Source: Burkholderiales bacterium
Lineage (GTDB): Bacteria > Pseudomonadota > Gammaproteobacteria > Burkholderiales > Burkholderiaceae_C
Length of the DNA: 5,340 nucleotides
Direction: 5' to 3'
NCBI GenBank assembly: GCA_011391855.1
Contig: JAABPT010000126.1
Coordinates: 1 to 5,340 of the forward strand
Positions 1-3,584 of the stretch are shown piece by piece. The notes under the pieces were generated by a model that was given only the letters and a program-made list of their open reading frames with translations, did not search any database and had not been told where the DNA came from. A program made the position numbers and the translations under genes. How positions within the stretch are numbered: position 1 is the first letter of the stretch; each line of letters opens with the position of its first letter.

Positions 1-92
1 ACGGCCAGAGCGGGCAGCGGGCGTTGCGGGCGCCGCGTGTCCGGGGTTCGCGCCGGGCCCATGGGCAGGCTCGGAAGGGGGAATCTCGTCAT
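1..92 (-). CDS. Possible start of a downstream minus-strand gene, 3'-truncated, product unknown
   Basis: An open frame starts at ATG 90-92 on the minus strand and leaves the window after 30 codons, beginning MTRFPLPSLPMGPARTPD and ending in the window with RPLPLWP. Support comes from a GGAG Shine-Dalgarno sequence 10 nt upstream (103-106) and from G or C in the third position in 26 of 30 codons, as in the neighbouring genes. A second in-frame ATG sits at codon 11. It does not show the KxGLGRGLxALL-type N-terminus common in chromosomal ParB proteins, so it is probably not parB as read here. The proline/arginine-rich start followed by LPLWP could precede a first membrane segment, but that is speculation. 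At 30 codons an open frame in GC-rich DNA can be chance. Confidence 0.4.
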   Translation of the reverse strand, partial: MTRFPLPSLPMGPARTPDTRRPQRPLPALA

Positions 93-116
93 GGTGGGCT
101 CGCTCCGATGGCGTCG

Positions 117-128
117 CGCGCATGCGCG
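117..128. repeat. 12-nt perfect palindrome CGCGCATGCGCG
   Basis: A perfect inverted repeat without spacer, 25 nt upstream of the ATG at position 92. Such a position would suit an operator, but in DNA this rich in G+C a self-complementary run of C and G is easily produced by chance. No second copy was noticed in the window. Confidence 0.3.
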
Positions 129-166
129 GCAGCGCGATTTTGGCTGGCCAAGATGAAGCGGAGCTT

Positions 167-188
167 AAGAGGAATTTCGCCGACGAAA
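167..188 (-). terminator. Weak candidate intrinsic terminator after the GNAT gene
   Basis: On the minus strand TTTCG-TCGG-CGAAA forms a 5-bp stem with a 4-nt loop (175-188), beginning 29 nt after the GNAT stop and followed by TTCCTCTT. The stem is short with only two G-C pairs and the tail is interrupted by C, so it is much weaker than a standard rho-independent terminator. It is listed because it is the best candidate in the gap. Read-through into the next gene, or rho-dependent termination, is equally possible. Confidence 0.2.
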
Positions 189-216
189 CAGGCCAGCGGC
201 CGAGAGCCCGGAGGCT

Positions 217-975
217 TCAGGTCCGCCGGCGGTAGTGGTACGCGTAGGCGTCGTCAAAGCCCAGGCGGTGGTAGAGGCGCCTCGCAGGGTCGTTGCCAGC
301 TTCCACCTGCAAGTAGGCGCTCGTCGCTCCTACTTGAACCGACAATGCAAGCAAGCGCTCACATATAGCGATCGCCAGGCCCTGCCGTCGGGCGCCGGTC
401 TGGGTGTGGATGTCGTACAGGCCCACCCAATCACCTTCGCGCGCCAACTGGCCGCAGGCCAGCACGACGCCATCGCTGCTGCGCCGGATGACGTAGCCTT
501 GGTACGGCACGGGCGAGGCCGCTAGGCGCTGGGCATGCGCCAGGATCTGCTCGGGCGGCGTGCCGCGGAGCTGGCCGATAGCCTGGGCGTAGGCCGCGGC
601 GTCCAGGCGTTCCCACTGCGTGTTGGCGGGCAACGGTGTCGGCGTGATTCTCGGTATGGCCGGACAGACCATGACGCGGGTGTCGTCGTGCCGGGTCCAG
701 CCCTGGTCGGCCAGCCAGGCGTCCAGGCCGACCGGCTGCGTGAAGGGTGTGATGCGCGCCAGCGCCGGCAGGCCGGCTTCTGCATAGACGGCCAACGCAA
801 GCGGCAGCCGCTGCGCCAAGGGCAACCGGCCCGGCGCCACGGCGTTGATGCAGCGCGCCCGCTGCGCCTTGCCGGGCGAGTAGCGCACCAGCCAGCCGTC
901 GATCCAGCGCTGCTGCGGCGGTGCGCTGGCGTTCAAGCCCGCGTCTTCGACGCGGGACAGCAGCGCTTCATCCAA
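217..975 (-). CDS. GNAT family N-acetyltransferase, two-domain (Rv0428c-like architecture)
   Basis: A 252-residue protein with a C-terminal GNAT fold that transfers an acetyl group from acetyl-CoA to an unknown amine substrate. The acetyl-CoA-binding motif A lies in WVGLYDIHTQTGARRQGLA (183-201), with the pyrophosphate-loop pattern RRQGLA. Motif B is VEAGNDPARRLYHRLGF (224-240). The N-terminal half (about 5-105) carries RWIDGWLVRYSPGKAQRARCINAV, resembling the GWL-R-x-S-x-G element I associate with two-domain GNAT proteins such as Rv0428c. That link is from memory. The best in-frame start is TTG at 973-975, overlapping the parA end by 8 nt. A nearby ATG (969-971) is in a different frame, and no in-frame ATG precedes the conserved region. 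No good ribosome-binding site is visible, so expression probably depends on coupling to parA. Codons 203-217 use many A/T-ending triplets unlike the rest of the gene. Whether it acts on segregation proteins is unknown. Confidence 0.88.
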   Translation of the reverse strand: MDEALLSRVEDAGLNASAPPQQRWIDGWLVRYSPGKAQRARCINAVAPGRLPLAQRLPLALAVYAEAGLPALARITPFTQPVGLDAWLADQGWTRHDDTRVMVCPAIPRITPTPLPANTQWERLDAAAYAQAIGQLRGTPPEQILAHAQRLAASPVPYQGYVIRRSSDGVVLACGQLAREGDWVGLYDIHTQTGARRQGLAIAICERLLALSVQVGATSAYLQVEAGNDPARRLYHRLGFDDAYAYHYRRRT

Positions 976-1732
976 GGCGCTGCGCCATTTCGCGCGCGAA
1001 GGCCATGAAGGCGATGGCCCCCTTGGACGCCGGGTCGAAGGTGACGCCGGGCTGGCCGTAGCTGGGCGCTTCGGCCAGGCGCACGTTGCGCGGGATCACG
1101 GTGTCGAAGACCTTGTCGCCGAAGTGCGCCTTGAGCTGTTCGCTCACCTGTTGCTGCAGCGTGATGCGGGGGTCGAACATGACGCGCAGCAGGCCGATGA
1201 TCTGCAGGTCGCTGTTGAGATTGGCGTGCACCTGCTTGATGGTGTTGACCAGGTCCGACAGGCCTTCGAGCGCGAAATATTCGCACTGCATGGGCACGAT
1301 CACGCCATGCGCTGCGCACAGGCCATTGAGCGTGAGCATGCTCAAGCTGGGCGGGCAGTCGATGAGCACGAAATCGTAGTCTTCGCGCACGGCGGCCAGC
1401 GCGTTGCGCAGCCGCTTCTCGCGGTGCTCGAGTTCGACCAGCTCTACTTCGGCGCCGGCCAGTTCGCGGTTGGCACCGACCACGTGGTAGCCGCCCTTGG
1501 GGCTGGGCTGGCGGGCTTCGGCCACGGTGGCCGACTCCAGCAGCACGTCGTAGACGCTGACTTCGAGCGCGCGCTTGTCGATGCCCGAACCCATGGTGGC
1601 GTTGCCTTGCGGGTCCAGGTCCACCAGCAGCACGCGGTGCCCCACCTGGGCCAGTCCGGCCGCCAGGTTGACGGTGGTGGTGGTCTTGCCGACGCCACCC
1701 TTCTGGTTGGCGATGCAGTAGATCTTGCTCAC
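968..1732 (-). CDS. parA: ParA (Soj), chromosome-partitioning ATPase
   Basis: A 254-residue ParA/MinD-superfamily ATPase. It forms ATP-dependent dimers on the nucleoid and, with ParB bound at parS, moves replicated origins apart. Motifs: deviant Walker A KGGVGKTT (11-18) with the signature lysine K11; Walker A' VDLDPQGNAT (37-46) with D40; Walker B DFVLIDCPP (120-128); the conserved EYFALEGLSDL (151-161); and IPRNVRLAEAPSYGQP towards the C-terminus. There is no N-terminal helix-turn-helix extension, so this is the short chromosomal Soj type rather than a plasmid P1-type ParA. The start is taken as GTG 1730-1732, giving VSKIYCIANQKGG, the expected distance to Walker A. The frame is open upstream to 1849, but that part is antisense-like shadow of the exporter gene and would add 39 unrelated residues. 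The GTG overlaps the exporter stop by 4 nt and there is no strong Shine-Dalgarno sequence, so translation is probably coupled. Two parS sites lie upstream in rsmG and mnmG. parB is not in the window. Confidence 0.97.
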   Translation of the reverse strand: MSKIYCIANQKGGVGKTTTTVNLAAGLAQVGHRVLLVDLDPQGNATMGSGIDKRALEVSVYDVLLESATVAEARQPSPKGGYHVVGANRELAGAEVELVELEHREKRLRNALAAVREDYDFVLIDCPPSLSMLTLNGLCAAHGVIVPMQCEYFALEGLSDLVNTIKQVHANLNSDLQIIGLLRVMFDPRITLQQQVSEQLKAHFGDKVFDTVIPRNVRLAEAPSYGQPGVTFDPASKGAIAFMAFAREMAQRLG

Positions 1733-2340
1733 TGTGTGCCCAGCCGGATGCCGAAGCCGACGAGAAAAAGGCCGGCCAGACGTTCGAGACCACGCGCCAG
1801 ACGGCGATTGGCCTTGACCTTGGCGCTCAAGATGTCGGCAAAGGCGCACAGCAGCAGGCAGTACACGGCGGTGATGACGGCGATGGTGGCCGCCATGGCC
1901 GCAAAGGTAACGGTGCCGCGGTGGCTGGCGGGGTCGATGAAGAGCGGGAAGAAGGCCATGTAGAAGACGATGGCCTTGGGATTGAGCAGCGTGATCAGGA
2001 AGGCCTGGCGGGCGTAGTGGCGCGGCTCGATGCGTACCGGGCTGGCGCTGCCGGGCTGGGCGAAGAGCAGCTTGAGGCCGATCCAGGCGAGATAGGCTGC
2101 GCCGAGATACTGCACGGCCTGGAAGAGCACCGGTTGTGCCGCCAGCAGCGCGGCCACGCCGGCCACCGCCAGCCAGAGCAGCACCTGGTCGCCGAGGATC
2201 ACGCCCAAGGTGGCGGCGGCACCGGCGCCGAATCCGCCCTTGCCGGTGGAGGTGAGCAAGGCAAAGGTGCCCGGGCCGGGCAGCGCCAGGAACAGCAGGA
2301 TGGCCGCGCAGAAGGCGCCGTAGTCGCCGATGCCGAGCAT
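1729..2340 (-). CDS. LysE/RhtB-family amino-acid exporter (LysE family translocator)
   Basis: A 203-residue inner-membrane protein of the LysE/RhtB superfamily, whose characterised members export amino acids such as lysine, homoserine, threonine or leucine. It has the family's usual size of about 200-210 residues. About five or six hydrophobic segments are visible: roughly 8-28, 40-69, 74-94, 113-136, 145-171 and 185-200. Family landmarks are the PGPG turn (21-24) after the first helix, a glycine-rich G-x3-G region (37-50), and LLNPKAIVFYMAFFPLF (118-134), the conserved NPK element. The ATG at 2338-2340 starts directly at the first membrane segment. The frame stays open upstream only as a shadow of the lipocalin gene. 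The gene follows the lipocalin stop by 22 nt and has only a weak ribosome-binding site. Its TGA overlaps the parA GTG (GTGA). The substrate cannot be inferred from sequence, and nothing here links it mechanistically to segregation. Confidence 0.93.
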   Translation of the reverse strand: MLGIGDYGAFCAAILLFLALPGPGTFALLTSTGKGGFGAGAAATLGVILGDQVLLWLAVAGVAALLAAQPVLFQAVQYLGAAYLAWIGLKLLFAQPGSASPVRIEPRHYARQAFLITLLNPKAIVFYMAFFPLFIDPASHRGTVTFAAMAATIAVITAVYCLLLCAFADILSAKVKANRRLARGLERLAGLFLVGFGIRLGTQ

Positions 2341-2362
2341 AGGTGGATTCCGAAAGCCGACG

Positions 2363-2938
2363 TCAACGAGGCGCCTCGGCGGCGGGTGTGTGGGTGTGGG
2401 TTTGCCAGCGTGCGAGGTCGAAGCCTTGCTGGGTGAGCTTGGAGCGTATCGCAGATTCGTCGGCCGGCGCCAGGCTGGGCGTGCGCGACAGCACCCACAG
2501 ATATTCGCGCTGGGGCTCGCTGATGACGGCATAACGGCCGTCGCTGGCCAACTGGACGACCCAGTACGAGCCCCAGATCGGCAGCCAGCGCAGCCAGCTG
2601 GGCAGGAAGCTCACCTCCAGTTGCGCGGGTTGCAACGCATCGCCTCGGACTTCGGAACCGGCCGGGCGCGCCAGGCCCACGACGCTTTCGATCTTGCCTT
2701 CGGCGTTGCGACAGCGGTTCGTCACTTCCACGCCCTCGGGGATGCGTCGGTAGGTGGCGCTGGTGTCGGCGACACACTGTTTCTGGAAGCGGTTGGGATA
2801 CCAGGCGACCTGGTACCAGGTGCCCATGTAGTTGGGAATGTCCAGGGTTGGCAGTGCGGCCAGTGGGGCCGGCTGGGCGTGTGCCGAAACAGCCATGGCG
2901 AACAGTGCGCCGCAGAAGATCGAGGGCAGGTTTTTCAT
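2363..2938 (-). CDS. Lipocalin family protein (Blc-like), secreted to the periplasm
   Basis: A 191-residue bacterial lipocalin, an eight-stranded barrel family that binds lipids or other small hydrophobic ligands. E. coli Blc is the closest well-known relative. Visible features: a Sec signal peptide (M1-K2-N3, hydrophobic 4-18, likely cleavage after A19-H20-A21); the hallmark lipocalin GxW motif in NYMGTWYQVAWYPNRFQ (36-52); an LEVSF strand (107-111); GSYWVVQL (123-130); and the C-terminal family signature EYLWVLSRTP (145-154). Unlike E. coli Blc there is no lipobox cysteine at the signal cleavage site, so it should be soluble in the periplasm rather than an outer-membrane lipoprotein. Cysteines 55 and 76 could form a disulphide. 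The tail QTHTHTPAAEAPR extends past the barrel. I chose ATG 2936-2938 because it begins the signal peptide directly and overlaps the rsmG stop by 4 nt; the frame is open further upstream, inside rsmG. The ligand is unknown. Confidence 0.93.
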   Translation of the reverse strand: MKNLPSIFCGALFAMAVSAHAQPAPLAALPTLDIPNYMGTWYQVAWYPNRFQKQCVADTSATYRRIPEGVEVTNRCRNAEGKIESVVGLARPAGSEVRGDALQPAQLEVSFLPSWLRWLPIWGSYWVVQLASDGRYAVISEPQREYLWVLSRTPSLAPADESAIRSKLTQQGFDLARWQTHTHTPAAEAPR

Positions 2939-3570
2939 TCGGGCTTTCGGGGTTGCATCCAGACCAGGCAACGCTGGGCATTCAGGCCGGGCACGTGGAG
3001 AGGTTCCACGTGAAACACATGGACGTCCGGTGGCAGCGCAGCCCTCTCGTCGTCCGGCACCCTGCCCTTCATGGAGAGCCAGGCGCCGCCGGGTGCGAGA
3101 TGCTGCCGGGTCAGTGCGGTGAAGTCCGCCAGCGAGGCGAAGGCGCGCGAGGTGATCAAGCCGAATGGTGGGGCTTGGAGGTTTTCGACGCGGCTGTGCA
3201 CTGCGTGAAGGTTGGGCAAGCTCAGGCTACCTGCCACCTGGCGCACGAAGGCGGACTTCTTCGCCACCGCGTCGACACAGGTCACGTCCCAGCCCGGCAG
3301 CAGCATGGCGATCACCACCCCCGGCAGCCCGCCGCCACTGCCCACGTCGAGCAGACGGCCTTGAGCTGCGCGGCGCTGCAAGGGCGGGATGATGGCCAGG
3401 CAGTCGGCCAGATGCTGCGTGAGCATGCCGGCACGGTCGCGCACCGCGGTGAGGTTGTAGGTGGCATTCCAGTGCTGCAACAGGTCGAGGTATCTCGACA
3501 GTGCCGAGGTTTGGGCCTCGGTGGGCGCCAGGCCCAGTTCAGCGCAGATCGGGTCGAGTTCGCTCGGCAC
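2935..3570 (-). CDS. rsmG: RsmG (GidB), 16S rRNA (guanine-527-N7) methyltransferase
   Basis: RsmG uses S-adenosylmethionine to make m7G527 in the 530 loop of 16S rRNA. In other bacteria its loss gives low-level streptomycin resistance. The product is 211 residues, close to the usual length (E. coli 207). Signatures: HWNATYNLTAVRD (33-45), the SAM-binding Rossmann motif LLDVGSGGGLPG (73-84), the ITSRAFASL segment (139-147), and MKGRVPDDE (167-175). The start is GTG at 3568-3570, the most upstream ATG/GTG/TTG in frame, 14 nt after the mnmG stop with no clear Shine-Dalgarno sequence, so coupled translation with mnmG is likely. The TGA stop overlaps the ATG of the lipocalin gene (ATGA). Residues 185-190 (VFHVEP) are encoded by a second parS-like site. 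The corresponding stretch in E. coli RsmG (QVESVVKL) is different, so that segment tolerates variation. Function is secure. The exact start is less certain. Confidence 0.97.
   Translation of the reverse strand: MPSELDPICAELGLAPTEAQTSALSRYLDLLQHWNATYNLTAVRDRAGMLTQHLADCLAIIPPLQRRAAQGRLLDVGSGGGLPGVVIAMLLPGWDVTCVDAVAKKSAFVRQVAGSLSLPNLHAVHSRVENLQAPPFGLITSRAFASLADFTALTRQHLAPGGAWLSMKGRVPDDERAALPPDVHVFHVEPLHVPGLNAQRCLVWMQPRKPE
3002..3017. promoter_or_regulatory. parS: parS centromere site (one-mismatch palindrome) inside rsmG
   Basis: The plus strand reads GGTTCCACGTGAAACA. This matches the degenerate consensus TGTTNCACGTGAAACA at every position except the first base, and one half-site is the perfect GTGAAACA. 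It overlaps rsmG codons 185-190 (VFHVEP) near the 3' end of that gene. It lies 910 bp from the site in mnmG. Two independent matches this close together, directly upstream of parA, make chance unlikely. Affinity may be lower than for the perfect palindrome in mnmG. Confidence 0.88.
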
Positions 3571-3584
3571 GCGGACACAGACGC

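Larger units (their letters stand above)
93..216. other. Intergenic region between the GNAT gene and the next unit
   Basis: This is the only non-coding gap of more than about 25 nt in the window and marks the probable boundary of the mnmG-to-GNAT unit. Read on the minus strand it contains a weak hairpin with a partly T-rich tail (167-188), a slightly A/T-richer patch (about 160-180), a second short inverted repeat TTGGC-CA-GCCAA with no T-tract after it, a 12-nt perfect palindrome (117-128), and a Shine-Dalgarno-like GGAG (103-106) ahead of the ATG at 92. I saw no convincing sigma-70 -35/-10 pair and no parS. Confidence 0.6.

Noticed and set aside
24..368. Plus-strand open frame across the intergenic gap and the GNAT 3' end
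   Set aside because: Arg/Ser/Gly-rich translation with no motif, no clear ribosome-binding site, and it overlaps the well-supported GNAT end.
368..375. GCGATCGC octamer resembling the cyanobacterial HIP1 repeat
   Set aside because: Only one copy was noticed and the gene content is betaproteobacterial. It is explained by codons for Ala-Ile-Ala.
1481..1486. CACGTG in parA (10-nt palindrome ACCACGTGGT) as a third parS
   Set aside because: The flanks lack the TTT/AAA arms of parS. The word arises from the YHVVG codons.
1733..1849. N-terminal extension of ParA by 39 codons
   Set aside because: The extension is Arg/Ser-rich, lies wholly over the exporter 3' end in another frame, and would displace Walker A far from its usual position.
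1124..1963. Long plus-strand open frame (279 codons) opposite parA and the exporter
   Set aside because: It is antisense to two secure genes, has no recognisable domain, and long antisense frames are expected when third codon positions are mostly G or C.
2341..2532. N-terminal extension of the exporter by 64 codons
   Set aside because: It overlaps the lipocalin coding region, is non-hydrophobic and proline/serine-rich, and the family starts right at the first membrane helix as with the ATG at 2340.
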